From contig NZ_CANMRA010000024.1 of NCBI RefSeq assembly GCF_947500125.1, forward strand, positions 1 to 64,000: a stretch of 64,000 bases of DNA, in the 5' to 3' direction. This DNA comes from an uncultured Kocuria sp. (GTDB taxonomy: Bacteria > Actinomycetota > Actinomycetes > Actinomycetales > Micrococcaceae). The translations under genes and the position numbers were made by a program. Under the pieces are notes generated by a model. That model saw nothing but the letters and a program-made list of their open reading frames with translations, was not told the DNA's origin and made no database searches. Of this stretch, positions 18,631 through 26,503 are shown piece by piece (positions within the stretch are counted from its first letter, which is position 1; each line of letters begins with the position of its first letter).

Positions 18631-18689
18631 CGGGTCGATGCCGACCCGCGCCCGTGCGTCGTGGAGACCTGCTCGCGGGTCCGACGCAC
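18631..18689 (-). ncRNA. Structured 5' leader of the LLM monooxygenase gene (two hairpins)
   Basis: Reading the minus strand, a bipartite hairpin (GTGCGTCG with CGACGCAC outside, GACCTGC with GCGGGTC inside; 18654-18689) is followed by a second hairpin (CGGGTCG with CGACCCG; 18631-18648) that touches the ribosome-binding site. It does not match the SAM-I consensus. It may be a regulatory leader of unknown ligand or a simple structure. The rest of 18619-18894 shows no gene. Confidence 0.35.
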
Positions 18690-18894
18690 TGCTGGGCGCC
18701 GTACTTGCCGCGGAGCGTGTGCACCCGCGGCCCGATGTTCATCTGGGGCACCCCGCTACGGGAGAGGGTTGCCGCCCGACCAGCCAGAGCTTCGCGTCGG
18801 GACTCGTCATCGTCGTCGGGGAACAGCTTAGCGGGTCGCCCCGGACCCGGCGCAAGCCTGTCCGCCCAGGCCGGTGCCGGCCCGGGCGGGCGGC

Positions 18895-19359
18895 TCAGGC
18901 GGGCGGGGCGAGCGGCGGGGTGCGGCTCGGGTCCAGGGTCCAGCCCCTCCGGAGCAGGGCGCGGAGCTCGATCAGGGGGCAGGTGTCCATGACCACGTCG
19001 AGGCCGGCCCGCTCCGCCCGGGCGGCCGCGTCCTCGTCGACGACGCCCAGCTGCAGCCACACCGCCGCGGCGCCCGCGGCGATGGCCTGGTCCACGACCG
19101 CACCCACGCGGCGGGAGTTGACGAAGCAGTCCACCACGTCGATCGGTCCCGGGACCTCGGCGAGCGTGCGGAAGCCGGGCTCACCGTGCACCGGCTCGCC
19201 CTTCGGGTTCACCGGGACGATCGTCATGCCGAGGTCGTCCCGGATCTGCTTCGCGACCGAGTGCGCCGGACGGGTCGTGGTGCCGGTCAGTCCCACCACG
19301 GCCCACCGGCCGGGCCGGGTCATGAGGCGCTCGATGACGGCGGGGTCGTTGCGGGTCAT
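18895..19359 (-). CDS. CoA-binding (YccU-like) protein
   Basis: The 154-residue protein is a single Rossmann-type CoA-binding domain, related to the N-terminal domain of succinyl-CoA ligase alpha. It has WAVVGLTGTTTRPAHSVAKQIRDDLG at the nucleotide loop, IVPVNPKGEPVHGEPGFRTLAEVP, and VWLQLGVVDEDAAARAERAGLDVVMDTCP. ATG 19359 was chosen over longer frames. Its function is unknown. A paralogue follows metY at 33224, hinting at a role in sulfur metabolism. Confidence 0.85.
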   Translation of the reverse strand: MTRNDPAVIERLMTRPGRWAVVGLTGTTTRPAHSVAKQIRDDLGMTIVPVNPKGEPVHGEPGFRTLAEVPGPIDVVDCFVNSRRVGAVVDQAIAAGAAAVWLQLGVVDEDAAARAERAGLDVVMDTCPLIELRALLRRGWTLDPSRTPPLAPPA

Positions 19360-19422
19360 GGCACCAGCCTGGCACGGACCCCGTTCCTCCGCACGGCCCC
19401 TCCCCCCTTCCGCCCCGAAGTC

Positions 19423-19462
19423 GCACGTGTCGGCGACCTCGGGCGAGGTCGCCGACACGTGC
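19423..19462. terminator. 19-bp perfect inverted repeat
   Basis: GCACGTGTCGGCGACCTCG pairs perfectly with its complement around a 2-base loop. It sits after the mycothiol-type gene (minus strand) and before the CoA-binding gene, so it most likely terminates the former. It contains a CACGTG core but shares no sequence with the dispersed hairpin family. Confidence 0.55.
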
Positions 19463-19516
19463 AACGTCGCGGGAAGAAAGCGTCACGGGAAGAAACAGCG
19501 GAGAGAGAGCAGAGGG

Positions 19517-20197
19517 TCAGGAGAAGAGGGGCAGGAGGTCCGCGTGCGCACCCAGCTCCGCGCGCTCCTGGGCGGTCAGCTCCGCCCGGCCGGTGCCCAC
19601 GCGCGCGAAGTGCTCGTCGCTCCAGTGCTCGAGCGGTTCCCGCTCCCACAGGTCGGTGAGGACCCGGCGGACCTCGGCGAGCCCGTCCACGGCGGGGCCC
19701 GGGGAGCCGTCCAGGTGCTGGATCAGGTCCAGGTGGTGCACCGTGGCCTCCACCGTGAGGGTGCTCAGCAGGTCCTCGACGCGCAGCACGTGCCCCTCGG
19801 TGCGGACCGCACCGCCGCCGCCGCAGTGCTGCGCCGCGTGCACGAGGGCCCGGGAGGTCTCACGGTAGAGCTCGCGCACCGGCTCCCAGTCCAGGACCAT
19901 GGACGCGGCCACGCGGGCGCGGCGCCGCTCCTCGGCCGCCTCCACGGGGTCGCCGCCCCAGTCCGTCCAGTAGGTCGCGGCGTCCCGGTCGGGGCGGGCG
20001 GTCGTGGGCGTGTGCAGGGCGACCAGCCCCCGCAGCGCGTCCGTCGTGCAGTGATGGGTGAGGTCCCGGACCGACCACCCCGTGCACCCCGTGGCGGCCC
20101 AGGAGTCGTCGTCGCCGAGCCCGTCGAGGACCGCGCCGAACGCCGCGCAGGCGTCGCGCACCAGGTCCGCCCGGGCCGGGGGTCTGCGGCTCGTCAT
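19517..20197 (-). CDS. Maleylpyruvate isomerase-type mycothiol-dependent enzyme (DinB-like)
   Basis: The 226-residue protein fits the actinobacterial MDMPI/DinB family, metal-dependent enzymes that often use mycothiol. The first helix region contains WAATGCTGWSVRDLTHHCTTD, with the His characteristic of metal binding. Further His residues occur in ATVHHLDLIQHLDG, forming the expected three-His site. ATG 20197 is used; an in-frame upstream ATG (20233) is less likely. The reaction is unknown. It is divergent from the riboswitch-controlled transporter. Confidence 0.75.
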   Translation of the reverse strand: MTSRRPPARADLVRDACAAFGAVLDGLGDDDSWAATGCTGWSVRDLTHHCTTDALRGLVALHTPTTARPDRDAATYWTDWGGDPVEAAEERRRARVAASMVLDWEPVRELYRETSRALVHAAQHCGGGGAVRTEGHVLRVEDLLSTLTVEATVHHLDLIQHLDGSPGPAVDGLAEVRRVLTDLWEREPLEHWSDEHFARVGTGRAELTAQERAELGAHADLLPLFS

Positions 20198-20266
20198 GGG
20201 TCCATGGTGAGGCACGAAGGGCTCCCGTGCCACCGATGTGTCGCCACGACCGCGGATGCGACGGAT

Positions 20267-20296
20267 TTGCCAGGGAACAGGCCGAGGACGTTCAAT
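20267..20296 (+). promoter_or_regulatory. Promoter of the SAM-riboswitch ABC transporter
   Basis: TTGCCA and TTCAAT are separated by 18 bases, just upstream of the riboswitch. The transcript would start near 20303. Confidence 0.45.
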
Positions 20297-20302
20297 GGGC
20301 GC

Positions 20303-20408
20303 GTAACCATCCGGAGCGGCTGAGAGACCTGGCTCGTCGACGTCGCAGCAACCGGCACGGATCCGTCTGATCCTCCGTGCGAGGTGCTAATGCCAGGACC
20401 GATGGAGT
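20303..20408 (+). ncRNA. SAM-I (S-box) riboswitch
   Basis: The conserved blocks of the class I SAM aptamer are present in order: GAGCGGCTGAGAGACCTGGC, GTCGCAGCAACC, a variable hairpin (GGCACGGA/TCCGTGC), GGTGCTAATGCCA and the closing GATGG pairing with CCATC. The closing strand abuts the GGAG ribosome-binding site of the ATP-binding gene, with ATG 6 bases later. Control is therefore probably at translation. It should switch the transporter off when SAM is abundant. Confidence 0.93.
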
Positions 20409-20413
20409 TGATC

Positions 20414-21247
20414 ATGAGCACTTCTCAGCTGAGCCCTGCGCCGCCCACCGCCCCGGACACCTCGAAGCGCGCCTTCGCCGTGGCCTTCGAGCACGTCGGC
20501 AAGGCCTTCCCGGCCGGCCGCGAGACGCACCACGTCCTGCAGGACGTCGACGTCACGGCCCGGCCCGGCGAGGTCCTGGCGATCCTCGGGCCCTCGGGAT
20601 GCGGCAAGTCCACCCTGCTGCGGGCCGCGGCGGGGCTCGACACCGCCTCGGCGGGCCGGGTGCTCATCGACGGCACCCCCGTGGCCGGGATCGACCCGCG
20701 CTGCGCGGTCGCGTTCCAGGAGCCCCGCCTGCTGCCGTGGCGCTCCGTGCGCGAGAACGTCCGGCTGGGCCTGCCCCGCGGACTCCCCCGGCCCGAGGGG
20801 GACGCCGCGATCGACGACCTGCTGCGCCTGGTCGGGCTCACCGCGCACGCGGACCACCGTCCGCGCGCGATCTCCGGCGGCATGGCCCAGCGCGCGTCCC
20901 TGGCCCGGGCGCTGGCCCGCAACCCCGGGGTCCTGCTGCTCGACGAGCCCTTCGGCGCGCTCGACGCCCTGACCCGCCTGCAGATGCAGGACCTCCTGCT
21001 CACGATCCACGCGGCCCAGCCCACCACCGTCCTGCTCGTCACCCACGACGTCGACGAGGCGCTGCAGCTCGCGGACCGGATCGTGGTCCTGGGCCGGACC
21101 GGGCCCACCGCTCCCGCCTCGATCAGCACGGTCCTCGCCGTCCCCGGCGAACGCCCCCGGGACCGGGCCTCCGAGGTCCTCGCCGAGCTGCGCGTGCAGC
21201 TCCTCGGCCACCTGGGCGTCGACGCCCACCACCCCGCGACCCGCTGA
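20414..21247 (+). CDS. Sulfonate/nitrate-type ABC transporter ATP-binding protein
   Basis: The 277-residue ATPase belongs to the SsuB/TauB group. Walker A is ILGPSGCGKSTLLRAAAG, the signature is AISGGMAQRASLARAL and Walker B is VLLLDEPFGALD, with LVTHDVDEAL after it. ATG 20414 immediately follows the riboswitch; upstream ATGs in the ORF track fall within the aptamer. It is the first gene of an ATPase-binding protein-permease operon. The riboswitch points to uptake of a sulfur source such as a sulfonate. ssuB is a possible name but the substrate is unproven. Confidence 0.93.
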   Translation: MSTSQLSPAPPTAPDTSKRAFAVAFEHVGKAFPAGRETHHVLQDVDVTARPGEVLAILGPSGCGKSTLLRAAAGLDTASAGRVLIDGTPVAGIDPRCAVAFQEPRLLPWRSVRENVRLGLPRGLPRPEGDAAIDDLLRLVGLTAHADHRPRAISGGMAQRASLARALARNPGVLLLDEPFGALDALTRLQMQDLLLTIHAAQPTTVLLVTHDVDEALQLADRIVVLGRTGPTAPASISTVLAVPGERPRDRASEVLAELRVQLLGHLGVDAHHPATR

Positions 21248-21347
21248 CGCGGCCCGCAACCGTCCTCCTCCCGCTCCGACCACCGGAGCGGTGGCGGCAC
21301 CCGCCCGCGCCGCCCGGCCCCGTCCGCTCACCACGAAAGGCTCCTCC

Positions 21348-22391
21348 ATGCCCCTGTCCCACCGTTCCGTCCGCACGATCCCCGCGCTCGCCGCCGTCCT
21401 GGCCCTCGGCCTGACCGGGTGCATGGCCGGTGAGGGCTCCGGCGAGGCCCCCGCCGAGGCCGCCGGTGGCGGCACCGTCCGCGTGGACTGGGCCACCTAC
21501 AACCCGCTCTCCGTGGTGATCAAGGAGAAGGGCTGGCTCGAGGCCGCGTTCGCCGAGGAGGGCACCGAGGTGGAGTGGGTGCAGTCCGCCGGGTCGAACA
21601 AGGCCAACGAGGCGCTGCGCGCGGAGGCGGTCGACATCGGCTCCACCGCGGGCTCCGCGGCGCTGCTGACCCGCAGCAACGGCACCCCGATCCAGGTGAT
21701 CGACCTCTACTCGCAGCCGGAGTGGTCCGCCCTGGTCACCACCCCCGGCACCGGGGTGCAGGAGGTCACGGACCTCGAGGGCCGCACCGTGGCCGCGACC
21801 AAGGGCACCGACCCGTACTTCTTCCTGCTCCAGGCCCTCGACGAGGCCGGGGTGCCCGCCGAGGACGTCACGATCCAGAACCTGCAGCACGCCGACGGCC
21901 GCGCCGCCCTGGAGAACGGCCAGGTGGACGCCTGGGCCGGGCTCGACCCGATCATGGCCGCCGCGGAGGAGAACGGCGCGGAGCTGTTCTACCGCAACGT
22001 CGACTTCAACACCTACGGCTTCCTGAACGCCCACGAGAGCTTCCTCGAGGAGCGGCCCGAGGCCGCCCAGACCGTGGTGGACGTCTACGCCTATGCCCGG
22101 GAGTGGGCGCAGGAGAACACCGCGGAGACCGCGCAGCTGCTGTCCGAGGCGGCCGGGATCGAGCTGTCCGTGGCCGAGGCGGTGCTCGAGCGCACCAACC
22201 TGGACATCAACCACGTGCCCGGCGACCAGCAGCTGACGGTCCTCGAGAAGGTCGGTCCGATCTTCGTCGAGTCCGACGACGTCGCCGACCAGGAGCAGAT
22301 CGACGAGGCGCTCGCGAGCATCGTGGAGAGCTCCTACGCGGAGAACGCCGACGCGTCCCGCGGGGCCGAGCTGGTCGGGGGCCAGGAGTGA
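21348..22391 (+). CDS. ABC transporter substrate-binding lipoprotein (SsuA-like)
   Basis: The 347-residue protein has a lipoprotein signal peptide with lipobox LGLTGC (Cys near residue 25). The mature part follows the SsuA/NMT1 pattern: RVDWATYNPLSVVIKEKGWLEAAF, VDIGSTAGSAALL and VAATKGTDPYFFL. It captures the substrate outside the membrane and delivers it to the permease. It starts 100 bases after the ATPase gene, and its TGA overlaps the permease GTG. The sulfonate assignment rests on family resemblance and the SAM riboswitch. Confidence 0.92.
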   Translation: MPLSHRSVRTIPALAAVLALGLTGCMAGEGSGEAPAEAAGGGTVRVDWATYNPLSVVIKEKGWLEAAFAEEGTEVEWVQSAGSNKANEALRAEAVDIGSTAGSAALLTRSNGTPIQVIDLYSQPEWSALVTTPGTGVQEVTDLEGRTVAATKGTDPYFFLLQALDEAGVPAEDVTIQNLQHADGRAALENGQVDAWAGLDPIMAAAEENGAELFYRNVDFNTYGFLNAHESFLEERPEAAQTVVDVYAYAREWAQENTAETAQLLSEAAGIELSVAEAVLERTNLDINHVPGDQQLTVLEKVGPIFVESDDVADQEQIDEALASIVESSYAENADASRGAELVGGQE

Positions 22392-23218
22392 GGCAGCCGC
22401 TGCCCCCCGCCGAGGAGGCGGAGCGCGCCGACGGCGCGCCCGCCCCCGCCGTGGCGGCGCCCCGGCGGCGGCCGCTGCTGCGCGCCGTGCTGGGCCTGCT
22501 GCTGCCCGCGGCGCTGCTGGTGCTGTGGCACGTGCTGTCCACCGCCGGGGTCTTCAGCGCCGTGCAGCTCCCGGCCCCGCTCGCGGTGCTCGAGGCCGGG
22601 ATCGGCCTGCTGGCCGGCGGGGACCTCTGGACCCACGTGGGCATCTCGACCCAGCGGGTGCTGATCGGCTTCGTGGTCGGCGCCGGGCTCGGACTCGTGG
22701 CCGGGTCCTTCATCGGCCTCTCCCGCTGGGGCTCCACGCTGGTGGGCCCCACGATCGGGGCGTTCCGCGCGGTGCCGTCCCTGGCGTGGGTGCCGCTGCT
22801 GCTGCTGTGGATCGGTCTCGGCGAGGACTCGAAGGTCACGCTGGTGGCCATCGGCGCGTTCTTCCCCGTCTACACCACCGTCTCCGCGGCCCTGCAGCAC
22901 GTGGACCGCAACCTCATCGAGGCGGCGCGGGCCTTCGGGCTCCACGGGCTGCGGCTGCTCACCACGGTGCAGCTGCCGGCCGTCATGCCGTCGGTCATCT
23001 CGGGGCTGCGCCTGGCCCTGGCCCAGGCGTGGCTGTTCCTCGTGGCCGCCGAGCTGCTGGGGGCCTCCATGGGTCTGGGCTGGCTGCTCACCGACTCGCA
23101 GAACAACGGTCGCACCGACCGCCTGCTGCTGGCGATCGTCCTGCTGGCGGTGCTCGGCAAGATCTCGGACGCGCTGCTGGGCGTGTTCGAGAAGTGGGCC
23201 GTGAAGAAATGGGCCTGA
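22388..23218 (+). CDS. ABC transporter permease (SsuC-like)
   Basis: This 276-residue membrane protein has about six transmembrane helices, starting with LLRAVLGLLLPAALLVLWHVL. The cytoplasmic coupling motif EAARAFGLHGLRLLTTVQLPAVMPSVISGLRLAL is the binding-protein-dependent permease signature. GTG 22388 overlaps the binding-protein stop (GTGA); the longer ORF-track frame is a shadow. It completes the riboswitch-controlled importer. Confidence 0.93.
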   Translation: MRQPLPPAEEAERADGAPAPAVAAPRRRPLLRAVLGLLLPAALLVLWHVLSTAGVFSAVQLPAPLAVLEAGIGLLAGGDLWTHVGISTQRVLIGFVVGAGLGLVAGSFIGLSRWGSTLVGPTIGAFRAVPSLAWVPLLLLWIGLGEDSKVTLVAIGAFFPVYTTVSAALQHVDRNLIEAARAFGLHGLRLLTTVQLPAVMPSVISGLRLALAQAWLFLVAAELLGASMGLGWLLTDSQNNGRTDRLLLAIVLLAVLGKISDALLGVFEKWAVKKWA

Positions 23219-23277
23219 CACGTGCGCCTGGCACAGTGGACCCGTCGTCCGTGCCGGCAGGAAAGGACCGCAGCACC

Positions 23278-25404
23278 GTGAGCTTCAGCTGGAGCAACCC
23301 CTTCTCCCCCACCCCCGACCCCGCACTGGTCTCCGACGAGGCCCGGATCGCGTTCTGGGAGGGTCAGGCCTCCCGGTTGGACTGGGCCGCGCCGTGGACG
23401 ACGGCCCACCGTTTCGAGAAGCCGCGGCGGATCGGCGAGGACGAGGAGCGCAACCCCACCTGGTCGGTCCCCGAGATCGCGTGGTTCGAGGGCGGGAAGC
23501 TCAACGTGGCCCACAACTGCGTGGACCGCCACGTCGAGGCCGGCCGCGGCGCCCACGTGGCCCTGTACTTCGAGGGCGAGCCCGGGGACCAGCTGGTCTA
23601 CACCTACGCCGACCTGCAGCGGGAGGTCTCCCGCGCCGCCAACGCCCTGCTCGCGCTGGGGGTGGAGCAGGGCGACCGGGTGGTGATCTACCTCCCCGTC
23701 ATCCCGGAGACCGTCATCATCACGCTGGCCTGCGCCCGCATCGGCGCCGTGCACTCGCTGGTCTTCGGCGGGTTCTCCGCCGAGGCGCTGAGGTTCCGCG
23801 TCGAGGACACCGGCGCCAAGGTCCTCGTGACCACGGACGGGCAGCACCGGCGCGGGGCCGTGGTGCCCGTGAAGGCCGTGGCCGACGAGGCCTGCGGCGG
23901 CGACAACGCGATCGAGCACGTCGTCGTCGTGCGCCGCACCTCCCGGCCCGGCCGCACGGACCTGCCCCGGGGCACCCGGGGAACGCATTCCAAGGACGAG
24001 GACGCGGTCCCGTGGACCCGCGGGCGCGACGTGTGGTGGCACGAGCTGATCGCCGAGCAGTCCGACGTGCACGTGGCGCAGGCGTTCGACGCCGAGACGC
24101 CGCTGTTCATCATCTACACCTCCGGGACCACGGGGAGGCCCAAGGGCCTGGTGCACACGATGGGCGGCTACCTCGTGCAGACCGCGTACACGCACGCCCT
24201 GCTCTTCGACCTGCTGCCCGACGTCGAGGACGCGGACGGCGAGCTGCGCCCCGACGAGCTGGCCACCGTCAACGACCCCGCGAAGGTGGACTCGACCGTC
24301 CACTGGTGCACCGCCGACCTCGCGTGGGTCACCGCGCACACCTACGAGATCTACGGTCCCCTGGTCAACGGCGTCTCCGAGGTGATCTACGAGGGCACCC
24401 CGAACACCCCGCACTGGGGCCGGCACTTCGAGGTGATCGAGCGCTACGGCGTCACCACCTACTACACGGCGCCCACGCTGATCCGCTCCCTCATGGGCGC
24501 GTTCCCGAAGGGTGTCCCGCCGCTCTACAACCTCAACTCCATCCGGCTGCTCGGCTCCGTGGGCGAGTCGATCAACCCCGAGGCCTGGCGCTGGCTGCGC
24601 GCGCAGCTGGGCCGGGACGAGGTCCCGTTCGTGGACACGTGGTGGCAGTCCGAGACCGGCGCCACCGTGATGTCCCCGCGTCCGCACGACCCCCAGTTCG
24701 CGCCCCCGGGGACGTTCGACGACGGAGCCCCGCGCACCGCGCTCAAGCCCGGCTGCGCGACCCGGGCGGTCCCGGGGATCTCCACCCGCGTGGTGGACGA
24801 GGCCGGGGAGACGGTCCCGCCCGGGGTGCAGGGCTTCGTGGTGGTGGACCGGACCGGCCCCTCGATGGCCCGCACCGTGTGGGGCGACCCGCAGCGCTAC
24901 CTCTCCTCCTACTGGCAGGCCTACGCCGAGCAGGGCTGGTTCCTGGCCGGGGACGGCGCCCGCTACGACGAGGAGGGGGACATCTACATCCTGGGGCGGG
25001 TCGACGACGTCATCAACGTCTCCGGGCACCGGCTGTCCACCATCGAGATCGAGTCGGCGCTCGTCACCCACCCGTGGGTCCTGGAGGCCGGCGCGGCGCC
25101 CGTGCGCGACGAGCTGACCGGGCACGCGGTGCTCGCCTGCGTGGTGCTGACCCCCGAGGCCGCGCGGGTCCCGGCGGAGGAGCTGACCGCGGCGCTGCGC
25201 GAGCACGTGGCGCACGAGATCGGCCCCATCGCCAAGCCGCGGGCGGTCGTGGCGGTCCCGGACCTGCCGAAGACCCGGTCGGGGAAGATCACCCGGCGCC
25301 TGCTCGCGCAGCTGTGGGAGGGCACCCCCCTCGGTGACCGGTCCTCGCTGCAGAACGAGGAGGCGCTGGAGCACATCGCCGCGGTCCTGGCCGCGCGGCG
25401 GTAG
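23278..25404 (+). CDS. Acetyl-CoA synthetase-type acyl-CoA ligase
   Basis: The enzyme activates acetate or a related short acid with ATP and CoA. The 708-residue protein has the AMP-binding motif IIYTSGTTGRPKGLVHT, DTWWQSETGATVM, the ILGRVDDVINVSGHRLSTIEIE hinge and the C-terminal acetylatable Lys in RSGKITRRLL. It is about 50 residues longer than standard Acs, with insertions near residues 215-240 and 310-330. GTG 23278 follows GGAAAGGA. It may be transcribed with the transporter (59-base gap), but no functional link is evident. Propionate is an alternative substrate. Confidence 0.9.
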   Translation: MSFSWSNPFSPTPDPALVSDEARIAFWEGQASRLDWAAPWTTAHRFEKPRRIGEDEERNPTWSVPEIAWFEGGKLNVAHNCVDRHVEAGRGAHVALYFEGEPGDQLVYTYADLQREVSRAANALLALGVEQGDRVVIYLPVIPETVIITLACARIGAVHSLVFGGFSAEALRFRVEDTGAKVLVTTDGQHRRGAVVPVKAVADEACGGDNAIEHVVVVRRTSRPGRTDLPRGTRGTHSKDEDAVPWTRGRDVWWHELIAEQSDVHVAQAFDAETPLFIIYTSGTTGRPKGLVHTMGGYLVQTAYTHALLFDLLPDVEDADGELRPDELATVNDPAKVDSTVHWCTADLAWVTAHTYEIYGPLVNGVSEVIYEGTPNTPHWGRHFEVIERYGVTTYYTAPTLIRSLMGAFPKGVPPLYNLNSIRLLGSVGESINPEAWRWLRAQLGRDEVPFVDTWWQSETGATVMSPRPHDPQFAPPGTFDDGAPRTALKPGCATRAVPGISTRVVDEAGETVPPGVQGFVVVDRTGPSMARTVWGDPQRYLSSYWQAYAEQGWFLAGDGARYDEEGDIYILGRVDDVINVSGHRLSTIEIESALVTHPWVLEAGAAPVRDELTGHAVLACVVLTPEAARVPAEELTAALREHVAHEIGPIAKPRAVVAVPDLPKTRSGKITRRLLAQLWEGTPLGDRSSLQNEEALEHIAAVLAARR

Positions 25405-25412
25405 ACCCCGCC

Positions 25413-25530
25413 GCGAGGGGTCGCTTCCGGTCGGAATGAGCTGCTCACACCGGCGGGAAACGACCCCTCGCACCGGCGAGGAGGCCGGCGCGGAGGCCGG
25501 TGAAGGCCGAGAACGACCCCTCGGCGCGGC
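25413..25530. repeat. Nested inverted repeats with CGAGGGGTCG / CGACCCCTCG arms
   Basis: GCGAGGGGTCGCTTCCGGT pairs imperfectly with ACCGGCGGGAAACGACCCCTCGC (25413 to about 25473). A third arm, GAACGACCCCTCGGCG, follows at about 25511. The first pair probably terminates the acyl-CoA synthetase transcript. The extra arm allows an alternative hairpin before sdhC. Confidence 0.5.
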
Positions 25531-25598
25531 TCCGTGACGGTCCGCAACCCCCTCCGCAAGGACGTTGAGACTTGTGACGTCCCAGTCCGCACCGCCCC

Positions 25599-25614
25599 TA
25601 GGATGAATGCCGTG
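25599..25614 (+). promoter_or_regulatory. -10 box for leaderless sdhC transcription
   Basis: TAGGAT (25599-25604) lies 7 bases before GTG 25612. The in-frame ATG at 25603 overlaps the -10 box and cannot be within a transcript from it, so GTG 25612 is the favoured start. Confidence 0.5.
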
Positions 25615-26361
25615 AACGTGTCCCCCCGCCCCGCCGGCACCGCCCGCCCCGCGCCGGACGGGCTGCTGCCTGCCCTGCCGAACACCGACCTCAAGCTCGC
25701 GATGGCCGGCTCCGGCGCCCTGTTCTCGGGCTACGTGCTGGTGCACCTGCTCGGGAACCTGAAGGTCTACCAGGGCGAGGAGAAGTTCGACGCCTACGCC
25801 GCGTTCCTCCGCACCGCCGGCGCGCCCGTGCTGCCGCACGGCACGGTGCTCTGGACGGCACGCGGCGTGCTCGCCACCGGCCTGGTCGTCCACGCGGGCG
25901 CCGCCGCGGTGCTCACCGCGCGGTCCTGGGCGGCGAACGGGACGCTGCTGCCGCGCACCGGCCGTCGCCCGCGGGGGCGCCGGCGCTCCCCGTGGGAGGT
26001 GGCGAAACGCTCGATGCGCAGCACGGGCGGCGTGCTCGGACTGTTCACGGTCTTCCACGTCCTGGACCTGACCCTGGGCGCCCGGCCCGCCGCGGCCCGG
26101 GGGTTCGAGCACGGCAGCGCCTACGCCAACCTCGTGGCCAGCCTCTCCCGGCCGCCCGTGGCCGCGGCCTACGCCGTCTCCATGGCGGCGCTGGCCGCCC
26201 ACTTGGTGCACGGCATCCCGGAGATCGCCAACGACGTCGGCGTGAGCGGCGACCAGCGGTTCCAGCGGCGGCTGCGGGTCGCCGCGAACGCCTTCGGCGC
26301 CGCGGTGGCCGCCGGCAACACCACGATCCCGGTGGCCGTGCTGACCCGCGCGGTGCGCTGA
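25612..26361 (+). CDS. sdhC: Succinate dehydrogenase cytochrome b subunit
   Basis: The 249-residue membrane subunit resembles the five-helix cytochrome b of the actinobacterial/epsilon-type (B-type) succinate:quinone reductases. Helices include LAMAGSGALFSGYVLVHLLGNL (heme-ligand His in VLVHLLGN), GVLATGLVVHAGAAAVLTA, GGVLGLFTVFHVLDLTLG and a C-terminal pair with AALAAHLVHGIPEIANDVG. It should carry heme b and reduce quinone. Normally sdhA follows directly; here a 138-base repeat stretch follows and then sdhB. Confidence 0.85.
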   Translation: MNVSPRPAGTARPAPDGLLPALPNTDLKLAMAGSGALFSGYVLVHLLGNLKVYQGEEKFDAYAAFLRTAGAPVLPHGTVLWTARGVLATGLVVHAGAAAVLTARSWAANGTLLPRTGRRPRGRRRSPWEVAKRSMRSTGGVLGLFTVFHVLDLTLGARPAAARGFEHGSAYANLVASLSRPPVAAAYAVSMAALAAHLVHGIPEIANDVGVSGDQRFQRRLRVAANAFGAAVAAGNTTIPVAVLTRAVR

Positions 26362-26365
26362 CCCC

Positions 26366-26503
26366 GTGGTGGCCCTCCCCCGGCGTCGGGACGGCCGTCC
26401 TCCGGACGACCTGCTGCGGGCCGGCCTTCTGCGAGACGACATCCTGCGAGACGACCTTCTGCGAGCCGACATTCTTCGAGACGACAAGGACCCGAGCGAG
26501 TGA
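26366..26503 (+). CDS. Possible 45-residue pentapeptide-repeat micro-ORF between sdhC and sdhB
   Basis: This ORF is too short for the track. GTG 26366 lies 4 bases after the sdhC stop, and the frame runs to TGA 26501-26503, which overlaps the GTG of sdhB (GTGA). The product has an Arg/Pro-rich start and then pentapeptide repeats of the form DDLLR, AGLLR, DDILR, DDLLR, ADILR. They come from a 15-bp DNA repeat. It exactly fills the space where the flavoprotein gene sdhA is expected and shows no similarity to SdhA that I can see. It may be a coding spacer that couples translation, or non-coding repeat DNA. Confidence 0.35.
   Translation: MVALPRRRDGRPPDDLLRAGLLRDDILRDDLLRADILRDDKDPSE
26402..26490. 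repeat. 15-bp tandem repeat (about six units) in the sdhC-sdhB gap
   Basis: Units such as CGAGACGACATCCTG, CGAGACGACCTTCTG and CGAGCCGACATTCTT follow each other at exact 15-base spacing from 26402, ending in a partial unit at 26490. The period keeps a reading frame open. Confidence 0.85.

Noticed and set aside
18642-18742. Possible cysteine-containing leader peptide before the LLM monooxygenase (ATG 18742, minus strand, ..KYGAQQC..)
   Set aside because: It has a single Cys, no good ribosome-binding site and no stop before the monooxygenase start, so it does not resemble known cysteine attenuation peptides.
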